Assembly (NCBI GenBank): GCA_934088535.1
Contig: CAKOJC010000024.1
Span: 1-16,706 of the forward strand
Length of the DNA stretch: 16,706 nt
Direction: 5' to 3'
From: an uncultured Bacilli bacterium
GTDB lineage: Bacteria; Bacillota_I; Bacilli_A; RF39; UBA660
The notes beneath the pieces were generated by a model. The model did no database searches, was not told the DNA's origin, and worked only from the letters and a program-made list of their open reading frames with translations. Positions 1 to 7,892 of this stretch are shown here, piece by piece. Numbering within the stretch: the stretch's first letter is position 1; each line of letters opens with the position of its first letter. Both the position numbers and the translations under genes were made by a program.

Positions 1-492
1 AAAACTGTTATTGATAAAGATGATTATCTTAAAGTAGCTAAATCTATATATAAAGAACAAGATATGTATTATATAGGTCGTGGTATAGATATTTATAGTT
101 GTTATGAAGCAAGTTTAAAATTAAAAGAAATATCATATATTCATAGTGAATGTTTTGCAGCTGGGGAGCTTAAACATGGACCAATAGCATTGATATCTAA
201 AGATACTCCTGTAATATCTTTGTTAACAGAGTTTTCAGTTAGCGAAAAGACTATAAGTAATATTATAGAAGCTAAAACTAGAGGTGCTAAAATAATTACT
301 ATTAGAAAAGAGTCTATTAATATAGATAAAAGTGTTAGTGACTATGATATAGTAGTACCATTAACAAGTGAATTCTGCCAAAACTTAGTGATTATGGTTG
401 CTTGTCAATTACTTGCGTATGATGTGGCTAAACTAAATAAATGTGATATAGATAAACCTAGAAACTTAGCAAAGAGTGTTACTGTTGAGTAG
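1..492 (+). CDS. glmS: Glucosamine-6-phosphate synthase (isomerising), C-terminal part, 5'-truncated by window edge
   Basis: This is the end of the enzyme that makes glucosamine-6-phosphate from fructose-6-phosphate and glutamine, the first step toward UDP-GlcNAc and cell wall. The frame is open from base 1 (it reads KTVIDKDDYLKVAK), so the ATG at 64 is internal and the gene begins upstream. The visible 163 residues cover the second SIS (sugar isomerase) domain. They contain the family block LKLKEISYIH, then AAGELKHGP with the active-site histidine, and the invariant C-terminal tail PRNLAKSVTVE, whose lysine corresponds to the catalytic lysine of E. coli GlmS. The N-terminal glutaminase domain, and any glmS ribozyme in the leader, lie outside the window. 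The end is intact. It is followed by an 89-base gap with a hairpin at 543-578. Confidence 0.97.
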   Translation, partial: KTVIDKDDYLKVAKSIYKEQDMYYIGRGIDIYSCYEASLKLKEISYIHSECFAAGELKHGPIALISKDTPVISLLTEFSVSEKTISNIIEAKTRGAKIITIRKESINIDKSVSDYDIVVPLTSEFCQNLVIMVACQLLAYDVAKLNKCDIDKPRNLAKSVTVE

Positions 493-542
493 ATAAAGTT
501 TGTGTAAAATTTATAAAAAAATATTCTTAGTAATAGAAATAT

Positions 543-578
543 AACTCTTATTATAGTATAATTATAATAGGAGTTTTT
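543..578 (+). terminator. Hairpin between glmS and the CotH-domain gene; terminator-like and RBS-sequestering
   Basis: Bases 543-555 pair with 563-575: 13 pairs, one of them G-U, with a 7-base loop. Five Ts follow (574-578). This has the shape of a weak, AT-rich intrinsic terminator for glmS. The 3' arm contains AGGAG (569-573), the ribosome binding site of the gene at 582, so in read-through RNA from glmS that site would be paired. The loop is GTATAAT, and a second TATAAT follows at 563-568. Either could serve as a -10 element, in which case the new transcript would start at about 569-575 and lack the hairpin. No good -35 is visible at the right spacing. The pairing is seen directly; its function is inferred. 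Confidence 0.55.
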
Positions 579-581
579 ATT

Positions 582-3497
582 ATGGGATTTAATTTTAAAA
601 AACTTAAAAATAATATTGGATTTTTTATAGTAGCTATTCTATTAATAGTTGGTTTAACTGTATTAAATTATATATCTGAAAGAAAAGTAAATTCTCTAGA
701 TAAGGCTGAGCTTACTGATGGAGAAGTTAATATATCAAAACTTGTTATAAATGAGATTATGTCATCTAATAAGGGTGCTTATGCTGATGAAAATGGAAAA
801 ATATATGATTATGTAGAAATATATAATGGTAGTGAAAAAGATGTTAATCTTAAAGATTATGGACTTAGTGATGAAGAAAGTAAAGTTAAGTGGGTATTTC
901 CTGAAACTATAATTGGGCCTAAAGAATATATTGTTGTGTTCTTAAGTGGTAATAGAAGTGAAGGATTATATGCTAACTTTAAACTTAAAGCATCAGGTGG
1001 AGAAAGAATGGCTTTGTTTAAGCCTAATGGTAAAGTGGTTGATGCAGTAGATACTGTGGCACTTGATGGTAATACAGTTATGGCTCGTGATTTAGTTGGA
1101 AAATGGGTAGTACAAGCTGAAGCTACTCCTGGATATGCTAATACTAAAGAAGGAAGAAGTGAATTCTTAGCTTCATTAATAAGCGACGAAGAAAAAGTCA
1201 TAGAAATAAATGAAATACTTGCTAATAATAAAGGAAACTTTAAAAATAAAAATGGTGAATATAGTGGGTATATAGAAGTTAGAAATGTTAGTAAAGATAG
1301 AGTTGACCTTGCTAATTATGGACTTTCTAATAGTGAGATTGCTTCATTTAAATGGCAATTTCCAAGTGTAACATTAGATCCAGGAGAGGTAATAGTTGTA
1401 TATACTTCAGGAAAAAGTTGTAAGACTTGTGAAGAATTAAGTACTGGATTTAAACTTGATAGTAAAAATGGATTTGCAGTACTTACTAATAGTAAGGGTA
1501 AAATAGTTGATAAAGTAGAATATAAGAATTTACCTAATGGTATTGGTTATATTAAAGAGGATGGAAAATTTTTACAAAATAATGCAATAAGTCCTGGATA
1601 TCAAAATAGTATTGATGGAATTAAAGCTTTCCAAAAAAAATATTTAAGTACACCTAAAGATTTAATAATAAGTGAAGTAATGAATAATAATTATTCTTAT
1701 TTAGAACAAAATGGTGGTAACTATTATGATTGGATAGAACTTTATAATAATAGTGGTAAAACAATTAATCTTAATAATTATTGTTTAACTACTAATGATA
1801 ATACAATGTGTTCTTATAAACTTCCTAAAGTAGAACTTAAGAGTGGAGAGTATTACATAGTTATGGCATCAGGTGATACTAAACTTTCTAATAGTAAATA
1901 TCAACATGCATCATTTAAATTAGGAGATACAGAAGCTGTATATTTAACTCATGATGATGAAATAGTTGATTCTATAATGGTTGCTAATGTACCTTTAGGA
2001 TATTCTATGGGTAGAAATGGTTCATCTATACAATACTTTAGTAAGCCAACACCTGGTAGTAAAAATGGAAGTGGTACTGAAGCAGTAAGTTATGTCCCAA
2101 CTGCTGATATAAAATCTGGAGTATATGATCCTGATAAGGAATATAAAGTAACACTTACAGGAAGTGGAAAAATTTATTACACGTTAGATGGCTCAGAACC
2201 AACTACATCTTCTAAAGTATACAGTAGTCCTCTTACTATTAAGAAGACTACTGTTTTAAGAATAATGAGTAAAGAATCTGGTAAATTATCTAGTGAAACT
2301 GAAACTTATTCATACATACTTGATAATAGTCATAAAGTATCTGTTATGTCTCTTGTAATAGATCAAAAGAAACTTAGAAAAGTAAATAATAATACTAGTT
2401 TGAATAGTAAGGTACAAGAACATGGGTATGTAGAATACTTTGATAAAGATGGTGAAGGTTTTAGTATTAATGTTGGACTTAAGTTATTTGGTGGGTCAAC
2501 TAGAAGTTATAAAAAGAAAAGTTATGAAATTAAATTTAAAAAGAAATATGGAGATGCTAAACTTAAATATAAAGTGTTTAAGAATGTAGATTCTAGTGTA
2601 TTTGATTCGTTAGTACTTCGTACTGGTAGTCAAGATGAGTTTCAATATGATAAGAGAGCCATAATTAAAGATGTTGTAGCAACTTCTCTTATGGGAGAAT
2701 ATACTGATGTAGATGTTCAAGATTACGTACCAATTATTTTATATATAAATGGTGAATACTGGGGAATATACTTTATACGTGAGAAAGTAGATGAAACATT
2801 TGTATCAAATCACTATAATGTTAAAGCAACAAAAGATAATACTAGTATCCTTAGAATAGATGGAGAAGTTAAAATAGGTACAGATAAAAATTATAATTCT
2901 ATGATTAGTTTTATAAATAATAATAATCTTAGTAATAGTAAGAACTATGAGAAAATTAAAGAACAAATTGATGTTCAAAGTTTTATAGATTTCTGGATTG
3001 GTGAAATATATACAGCTAATTATGATATATTAAATACTCGTTATTTTAGTAATCCTTTGATAGATAATGGTAAATGGAAATATATATTCTACGATTTAGA
3101 TTCAGGATTCTTTAGAACAAACAAAGATTCATTTAAAGAATATACTAGTACTGCTGGTATGGGTTCTTGGAATTTTCCAACTACACTTTTAAGAAACATG
3201 ATGAAGAATGATGAATTTAAAAAGACATTTGTAGAACGTCTATCATACAACTTAAATAATACTTGGGCATATAAAAATGTTAATAAAAGAATTGACGAAG
3301 TAGTCGATACTATAGGAAAAGACGAATTCAAGAGAAATGCGAATAGATGGAATAATTCTTATAGTAATTGGGAAGATTCAATTAGCTCAATAAAAAAATA
3401 TGCTAAAAGTAGAAATTCATATATAGTTAAATATGCTAAATCATATTTTGGATTATCTGATAGTGAAGTGAAGAAATATTTTGGTGATGTAGAATGA
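582..3497 (+). CDS. Membrane-anchored protein with three lamin-tail domains, chitobiase-type domain and CotH kinase domain
   Basis: This 971-residue exported protein has a short basic start (K6, K7, K9) and one hydrophobic segment (about 12-30), which predicts N-in, bulk outside. Three lamin-tail-like (LTD) repeats follow at about 52-185, 206-340 and 360-495. Each starts with an (I/L)xEIM/EVM-like strand and has a Y(V/I)E(I/V)/WIELYN core, a 'L..YGLS/YCLT' turn and an ending like TPGYAN/SPGYQN/TPGSKN. Residues about 508-580 resemble the chitobiase C-terminal-type domain (IYYTLDGSEPT). Residues 585-965 match the CotH family, an atypical kinase known from spore-coat phosphorylation: LKLFGGSTRSYKKKSYEIKF, INGEYWGIYFIREKVDE, and YDLDSGF at 837-843 with the metal-binding-type aspartates D838 and D840. 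AGGAG at 569-573 fixes the start. The TGA stop overlaps the next ATG (ATGA), so translation is probably coupled to the VTC gene. The substrate is unknown. Confidence 0.9.
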   Translation: MGFNFKKLKNNIGFFIVAILLIVGLTVLNYISERKVNSLDKAELTDGEVNISKLVINEIMSSNKGAYADENGKIYDYVEIYNGSEKDVNLKDYGLSDEESKVKWVFPETIIGPKEYIVVFLSGNRSEGLYANFKLKASGGERMALFKPNGKVVDAVDTVALDGNTVMARDLVGKWVVQAEATPGYANTKEGRSEFLASLISDEEKVIEINEILANNKGNFKNKNGEYSGYIEVRNVSKDRVDLANYGLSNSEIASFKWQFPSVTLDPGEVIVVYTSGKSCKTCEELSTGFKLDSKNGFAVLTNSKGKIVDKVEYKNLPNGIGYIKEDGKFLQNNAISPGYQNSIDGIKAFQKKYLSTPKDLIISEVMNNNYSYLEQNGGNYYDWIELYNNSGKTINLNNYCLTTNDNTMCSYKLPKVELKSGEYYIVMASGDTKLSNSKYQHASFKLGDTEAVYLTHDDEIVDSIMVANVPLGYSMGRNGSSIQYFSKPTPGSKNGSGTEAVSYVPTADIKSGVYDPDKEYKVTLTGSGKIYYTLDGSEPTTSSKVYSSPLTIKKTTVLRIMSKESGKLSSETETYSYILDNSHKVSVMSLVIDQKKLRKVNNNTSLNSKVQEHGYVEYFDKDGEGFSINVGLKLFGGSTRSYKKKSYEIKFKKKYGDAKLKYKVFKNVDSSVFDSLVLRTGSQDEFQYDKRAIIKDVVATSLMGEYTDVDVQDYVPIILYINGEYWGIYFIREKVDETFVSNHYNVKATKDNTSILRIDGEVKIGTDKNYNSMISFINNNNLSNSKNYEKIKEQIDVQSFIDFWIGEIYTANYDILNTRYFSNPLIDNGKWKYIFYDLDSGFFRTNKDSFKEYTSTAGMGSWNFPTTLLRNMMKNDEFKKTFVERLSYNLNNTWAYKNVNKRIDEVVDTIGKDEFKRNANRWNNSYSNWEDSISSIKKYAKSRNSYIVKYAKSYFGLSDSEVKKYFGDVE

Positions 3498-4180
3498 AAG
3501 AATATAAATATAGGCATGAATTAAAATTTAAAATATCTAATAGTGCCGCAGAAATATTAAAACAAAAATTATCATTAATACTTGGTAAAGATAAAAATGC
3601 ATATTATAAAGATGGATCATATTTGATTAAAAGTTTATATTTTGATGATAGAGATTCTAGTTCATATTATGAAAAGATGGATGGAGTTCTTTATAGAAAA
3701 AAATATAGAATTAGAATGTATAATGATGTTGATACGTTTATAAGACTTGAAAAGAAAATGAAACATAATAATTATACAGCTAAAGAACAAATGTTGATTT
3801 CAAAAGATATATATAGTAAAATATTAAATGGTAAAGTAGATGAGATTGATAATCCTGAAGGGTTGTTACTTGAGTTTATTACTAACTATAAAAATAAAGG
3901 ACTTGTACCTAGTGTTATAGTTGAGTACCATAGAACTGCTTTTACTTATCCGATAAGTGAAGTTAGAATTACATTTGATTCTAATATACAAAGTAGTTTA
4001 TATAATTATGATTTATTTAATACTAGTTATCCAAGATATAATGTTGATGAACCTGGTAAACAAGTATTAGAAGTAAAATTTAATGAAATATTACCTTTAC
4101 ATATAGCAAATATTTTAAATGATATACCTGCTTGTAGAGAAGCTGTAAGTAAGTTTGCGATATGTAGAAGTATTAAATAG
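3494..4180 (+). CDS. VTC-domain polyphosphate polymerase
   Basis: This 228-residue protein is essentially a stand-alone VTC domain, the catalytic tunnel that builds polyphosphate from ATP in yeast Vtc4. The conserved charged strands that line the tunnel are present: YRHELKFKI (R7, E9, K11), SLYFDD (47-52), KKYRIRMY (K69-R74 region), RLEKK (84-88), IVEYHRTAF (142-150), VRITFD (157-162) and LEVKF (192-196). There is no SPX domain and no transmembrane segment, so it should be cytoplasmic and need a membrane partner. The next gene, a DUF4956 membrane protein, is the obvious candidate. The start overlaps the upstream stop and no strong Shine-Dalgarno is visible, so translational coupling is likely. 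Family assignment is strong; the polyphosphate product is inferred from the family, because some VTC-like CYTH enzymes may use other substrates. Confidence 0.9.
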   Translation: MKEYKYRHELKFKISNSAAEILKQKLSLILGKDKNAYYKDGSYLIKSLYFDDRDSSSYYEKMDGVLYRKKYRIRMYNDVDTFIRLEKKMKHNNYTAKEQMLISKDIYSKILNGKVDEIDNPEGLLLEFITNYKNKGLVPSVIVEYHRTAFTYPISEVRITFDSNIQSSLYNYDLFNTSYPRYNVDEPGKQVLEVKFNEILPLHIANILNDIPACREAVSKFAICRSIK

Positions 4181-4183
4181 GAG
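4179..4183 (+). promoter_or_regulatory. Ribosome binding site that sets the DUF4956 start at 4190
   Basis: AGGAG lies six bases before ATG 4190 and overlaps the TAG stop of the VTC gene (4178-4180). The in-frame TTG at 4184 directly abuts this site and is therefore too close to be used. Confidence 0.75.
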
Positions 4184-4189
4184 TTGGAA

Positions 4190-4873
4190 ATGATATTAAG
4201 TATATTTAAAAAATCTTTTTTAGAACAATTTACTGGTAGTGTATCTACTGTTGATATGTTACTTTCATTAGTAGTAGCATTCATAATAGGATTATTTATA
4301 GTTTATGTATATAGAAAGACATATACTGGAGTAGTGTATTCAAAAGCATTCTCATTATGTATAATTATGCTTGCGATGGTTACTGCGATGATTATTAGAA
4401 CAATTAATTCTAATATTAGTTTATCTTTAGGTATGGTTGGTGCTTTATCTATCGTTCGTTTTAGAACTGCTGTTAAAGAACCTGTTGATACTGGATTTAT
4501 GTTTTGGGGAATAGCTGCTGGCATTATGGCCGGAGCTGGTCTTTATGTTCCAGCTTTAGTTGCAACACTAGGTATTGGAGTGTTATATTTCCTAAGCTAC
4601 TTAATGGGATTTAAAACATCCAATAGATATTTACTTGTTATTAAATATAAATCTAGTGCTCATGAATCTGTACTTAAAAAACTTAAAACTATTAAGAAAT
4701 TTAAAATTAGAAGTAAAGCAATATTTGGTAATGAAGTAGAATTATCATTAGAAGTAGATGTAAAAGAAAATAAAAAAGGTGGTATAGATACTGCACTTGT
4801 AGATCAATTTAATGGAATAGATGGAGTAGTAAATGCTAGTTTAATAGCATATCAAAATGATTTTGGAAGTTAG
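4190..4873 (+). CDS. DUF4956 family membrane protein, predicted partner of the VTC polymerase
   Basis: This 227-residue polytopic membrane protein has hydrophobic segments at about 22-41, 52-71, 79-92 and 102-139, then a soluble C-terminal half (about 145-227) rich in Lys, Glu and Val that could form a small alpha/beta domain. The family hallmark MVGALSIVRFRTAVKEP (82-98) sits between membrane segments. I chose ATG 4190 over the in-frame TTG 4184 because AGGAG at 4179-4183 gives normal spacing only to 4190. As I recall, DUF4956 genes often sit beside VTC-domain and CotH-domain genes in Firmicutes, as here. By analogy with the membrane subunits of the yeast VTC complex, it may anchor the polymerase and pass the polymer across the membrane. 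That role is an inference. The family assignment is firm. Confidence 0.87.
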   Translation: MILSIFKKSFLEQFTGSVSTVDMLLSLVVAFIIGLFIVYVYRKTYTGVVYSKAFSLCIIMLAMVTAMIIRTINSNISLSLGMVGALSIVRFRTAVKEPVDTGFMFWGIAAGIMAGAGLYVPALVATLGIGVLYFLSYLMGFKTSNRYLLVIKYKSSAHESVLKKLKTIKKFKIRSKAIFGNEVELSLEVDVKENKKGGIDTALVDQFNGIDGVVNASLIAYQNDFGS

Positions 4874-4881
4874 GAGTTTTT

Positions 4882-6261
4882 ATGGCTAGAAGAAGACTTA
4901 AAATTACACCTGTATTAATGGCACTAAATGTATTAGTGCTAGTTCTTATTATACTATTTTATGTATGTAGAATGGTTAAGTACTATTTACAAGAGAATGG
5001 TAATAGAAGTAATGGTGATGATGCCGTTCTTCTAGTTGATACTATTTTAAAGAAACAAAGTTTTGTTGATTTAACTAAAGGTTTAGTTTATGATGAAGAA
5101 AGAAATGAATATAGATATTTAGGAGATGTAAGTGATAACTATTTAGAATATTCTGGTATAGTGTATAGAATTATTGGACTTGATCAAGATAAAAATATTA
5201 AAGCTATAACTGATAAGAGTGTTACACTTATGTATTCAGGTCTTGAAAAGGGATATGATAATTCTTATATAAACAAATGGTTAAATTATAATGAAGATGT
5301 TAAACTTAGTGGGTTCTATGAAAATAATATTAAAGAATCTGTTAATTATTTAGCAAATACATATTTATGTAAAGACGTTATTGATGATGTTAAAAATATA
5401 ACATGTGATAAGAATGAAGCAGATAATAAAATAACAATATTATCACTTTATGATTATTATAAAGCTGGTGGTAAAAGTAGTTTCTTAAATAATGGTGAGA
5501 CATTCTATTTGGCTACAAATAATAAAGATAATCATAATTATTATATTACTAATGATGGAGAAGTTAGTATTAATGAAATGACTAGTAAAGTTTTTGCTGT
5601 TAGACCAGTTATTACTATATCATCAGGTACAGTTATGATAAGTGGAAAAGGTACTAAAGATGAGCCATATAGAATACTTGATGTAAATCCTAGTACTTTA
5701 GAAGAAGCAACAATAAATACATATGTTAAATTTGGTGATCAAAGATTTAAGATTATACATAATTATGGAGTAGCTACTAAGGTTGCTTTAGATGGTGTTA
5801 TCCAAATAGATGGAGAAGATGCTAAAGCATATTTTAGTAAAAAGAATAATATATATTCATCTGATAAAAATACAGTTGGTGAATATTTAAATAAAACATA
5901 TATTAAAGCACTTAATAAAGATATGATGGTTAATGCTTATTGGTTTACTGGTAAACTTAGTTTGGATAATTTAGATTATGAAACTGAAAGAAATAGTAAA
6001 GATACTGATTATGTTGGTATGTATACTCTTACAGATATGTTCATAAGCGATTATAATGACATATTAACATTATCACGTGGCATTGAATCAAATCAAATAA
6101 TTAATATAATAAATAAAGATGGTAATTTCTATGGAGATTTAATTACTAATAAACATAATGTTAGACCTGTATTTTATTTAAATAAAGAATTAAAGATTAC
6201 TGGTGGAAATGGTACAGTAGATGCACCTTATGAGTTAGGAGTAAGTGATGAAAAAAACTAA
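4882..6261 (+). CDS. Membrane-anchored protein with two tandem DUF6273-like repeats
   Basis: This 459-residue protein has a basic N-terminus (MARRRLK) and one transmembrane helix (about 11-30), so the rest should be outside the cell. The ectodomain holds two related modules, about 86-267 and 278-453. Each opens with a strand pair (SGIVYRIIG; FGDQRFKII), contains a short WLN/EYLN segment, and closes with the same signature: (A/N)VRPV at 239-243 and 426-430, then GxGTxDxPYxL at 255-265 and 442-451. This pattern recalls the DUF6273-type domains of surface proteins in gut Firmicutes; I am moderately sure of that link and no function is known. AGGAG at 4872-4876 supports the start and overlaps the DUF4956 stop. 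The end overlaps the start of the next gene by 14 bases. It contains C163 and C175 in module 1, but no cell-wall sorting motif is seen. Confidence 0.75.
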   Translation: MARRRLKITPVLMALNVLVLVLIILFYVCRMVKYYLQENGNRSNGDDAVLLVDTILKKQSFVDLTKGLVYDEERNEYRYLGDVSDNYLEYSGIVYRIIGLDQDKNIKAITDKSVTLMYSGLEKGYDNSYINKWLNYNEDVKLSGFYENNIKESVNYLANTYLCKDVIDDVKNITCDKNEADNKITILSLYDYYKAGGKSSFLNNGETFYLATNNKDNHNYYITNDGEVSINEMTSKVFAVRPVITISSGTVMISGKGTKDEPYRILDVNPSTLEEATINTYVKFGDQRFKIIHNYGVATKVALDGVIQIDGEDAKAYFSKKNNIYSSDKNTVGEYLNKTYIKALNKDMMVNAYWFTGKLSLDNLDYETERNSKDTDYVGMYTLTDMFISDYNDILTLSRGIESNQIINIINKDGNFYGDLITNKHNVRPVFYLNKELKITGGNGTVDAPYELGVSDEKN

Positions 6262-7315
6262 GAATAAAGATAAAAAGGGTAAAGTAAGTAAATTTAGTAT
6301 ATTCTTAATAGTAGTGGATTCACTTGCTGTTATATGTTTCTTTGTAGTTTATGGACCTTTTTCATTCTTTAGGGATTGGTTTATAACTACAGCAATGACT
6401 ACTATGTCTCATAGATATTTCGCTTACACATTGTATAGTGAAGATATGATTAAGGAAACACTTGATAATAATAAAATAATTGAATCAGAGGATCCTACAG
6501 ATACATCTAAAATAAATTTTAATCCTGATTTTAATAAAGATACTTATGAATCTGTTTATGAAGAGCAAGTTTTAAAAAGAGATGAAGGAAATGATGTGTA
6601 TAAAGTAGTTGATATTAGTGGAGATAGATGGACTGGTAAGATGGTAGTTATATATGATCCATCTAGATTAAAATTAGTTTTTTCTAAGCATTATGGTAAA
6701 CGTGGTGAATATTTGTCAACTATGGCTAAAAATAATAATGCTTTAGTTGCTATTAATGCTTCTGGTGTATATCATCCAAATGGACAAAATAGAGTAACTG
6801 GTACAACTATATTAGATGGTAAAGTATATGCGACTGGTAAAGCTATTAATAAAGGTGGAGGTCTTATAGGATTCACTAAAGATAATGTATTAATGCTTAC
6901 TAAAAAGTCTGCTAAAGAAGCGATTCAAGATGGAATGGATAGAGCTGTTGAGTTTGGACCTTTCCTAGTAGTTAATGGAAAAAGTGCTGAATTTAAAGGT
7001 AATGGTGGCTGGGGAATAGCTAATAGAAGTGCTATTGGTCAAAGACAAGATGGTATTGTGTTATTACTTGCAATAGATGGAAGAAGTTCTAAATCTGTTG
7101 GTATAACAATGCCTGAACTTGCTGATGTTTTCCAAAAATATAAAGCTTATAATGCTGCTAATTTAGATGGTGGCGGTAGTAGTGCTTTATATGCTATTGT
7201 TGATGGAGAAGGTAGACTTATAAATAATCCAGTAGGATATGGATATTCAGGTGAAAGATATTTACCAAATGCTTGGATGGTTTTACCTGAAGAAGGAGAT
7301 AATATAACAAATTAG
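6248..7315 (+). CDS. Membrane-anchored phosphodiester glycosidase family protein (NAGPA-type)
   Basis: This 355-residue protein has a Lys-rich N-terminus and one membrane segment (about 16-36), so the catalytic domain is predicted to face outward. The linker FFRDWFITTAMTTMSH is typical of the Firmicutes branch of this family. The C-terminal half is the phosphodiester glycosidase domain related to the enzyme that uncovers mannose-6-phosphate in animals: VAINASGVYHP (167-177), FGPFLVVNGK (236-245), R260-AIGQ, LAIDGRSSKSVG (274-285) and NLDGGGSSALY (305-315). Known members cleave sugar-phosphate diester bonds, so a phosphate-linked surface glycan is a plausible substrate here, but it cannot be read from the sequence. 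I start at ATG 6248, six bases after AGGAG (6237-6241), rather than at the overlapping GTG 6245. The stop overlaps the AGGAGG of the next gene. Confidence 0.9.
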   Translation: MKKTKNKDKKGKVSKFSIFLIVVDSLAVICFFVVYGPFSFFRDWFITTAMTTMSHRYFAYTLYSEDMIKETLDNNKIIESEDPTDTSKINFNPDFNKDTYESVYEEQVLKRDEGNDVYKVVDISGDRWTGKMVVIYDPSRLKLVFSKHYGKRGEYLSTMAKNNNALVAINASGVYHPNGQNRVTGTTILDGKVYATGKAINKGGGLIGFTKDNVLMLTKKSAKEAIQDGMDRAVEFGPFLVVNGKSAEFKGNGGWGIANRSAIGQRQDGIVLLLAIDGRSSKSVGITMPELADVFQKYKAYNAANLDGGGSSALYAIVDGEGRLINNPVGYGYSGERYLPNAWMVLPEEGDNITN

Positions 7316-7323
7316 GAGGGTAT

Positions 7324-7881
7324 ATGGAAATAGAATTTAAAAATCCAACAATATATATTATTGGTGGTAAAGCAAAACATGGAAAGGATACATTTTCAGC
7401 TTATTTAAAGAATGTTTATGAAGGTCATGGAAAGAAAGTAATTATAACTCAACTTGCTAAATATATTAAGTATTATGCTCGTGAAATGACTGGTTGGGAT
7501 TTAAGTGAAGAAACTAAACCACGTGAATTTTTACAACAACTTGGTACTGGTGTAATAAGACAAAAACTTAAAAAAGATGATTTATTTATAAATCGTATGA
7601 TAGATGATATAGAGATATTTAGTTATTTCTATGATGCTATTATTATAAGTGATGTAAGACTTAAGAAAGAAATATATGATTTAAAGAAAGTATATCCTAA
7701 TATTAAAGTTATACATATAGTAAGACCTGGCTTTGATAATGGACTTACAGAAGAACAAAAGAAACATCCTACTGAAATAGATTTAGATGACTTTAATGAA
7801 TTTGATATAGAAGTTGTAAATACAACGCTTGAAGAATTAGAAAAAAGTGCTGAAAAAATATACATGGATAATGAAGGGTAG
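7324..7881 (+). CDS. P-loop kinase resembling deoxynucleoside monophosphate kinases
   Basis: This 185-residue cytoplasmic protein has a Walker A motif, GKAKHGKDT (15-23), right after a first beta strand (IYIIG). A central IISDVRLKKEI block resembles the DVRxxxE signature of phage and bacterial dNMP kinases. TGWDL and LGTGVIRQ are further nucleotide-kinase-like segments. The likely reaction is phosphate transfer from ATP to a (deoxy)nucleoside monophosphate. A related small-molecule kinase is possible, because the substrate pocket cannot be judged. AGGAGG at 7314-7319 supports the start. The gene sits between the glycosidase and pgk with gaps of about 8 and 11 bases, so it is probably co-transcribed. 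No link to the glycolytic genes beyond position is evident. Confidence 0.75.
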   Translation: MEIEFKNPTIYIIGGKAKHGKDTFSAYLKNVYEGHGKKVIITQLAKYIKYYAREMTGWDLSEETKPREFLQQLGTGVIRQKLKKDDLFINRMIDDIEIFSYFYDAIIISDVRLKKEIYDLKKVYPNIKVIHIVRPGFDNGLTEEQKKHPTEIDLDDFNEFDIEVVNTTLEELEKSAEKIYMDNEG

Positions 7882-7892
7882 GTATATAAAAT

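Noticed and set aside
857..1201. 114-codon open frame on the minus strand inside the CotH-domain gene
   Set aside because: It lies wholly within a well-supported gene, has low-complexity Ser/Leu-rich translation, no ribosome binding site and no family resemblance.
3089..3331. Minus-strand open frame under the CotH domain
   Set aside because: It is antisense to conserved CotH motifs (YDLDSGF) and is best explained as a shadow of that codon use.
6245..6247. GTG start immediately before ATG 6248 for the phosphodiester glycosidase
   Set aside because: The spacing from AGGAG 6237-6241 is better for ATG 6248, and ATG is preferred throughout the window.
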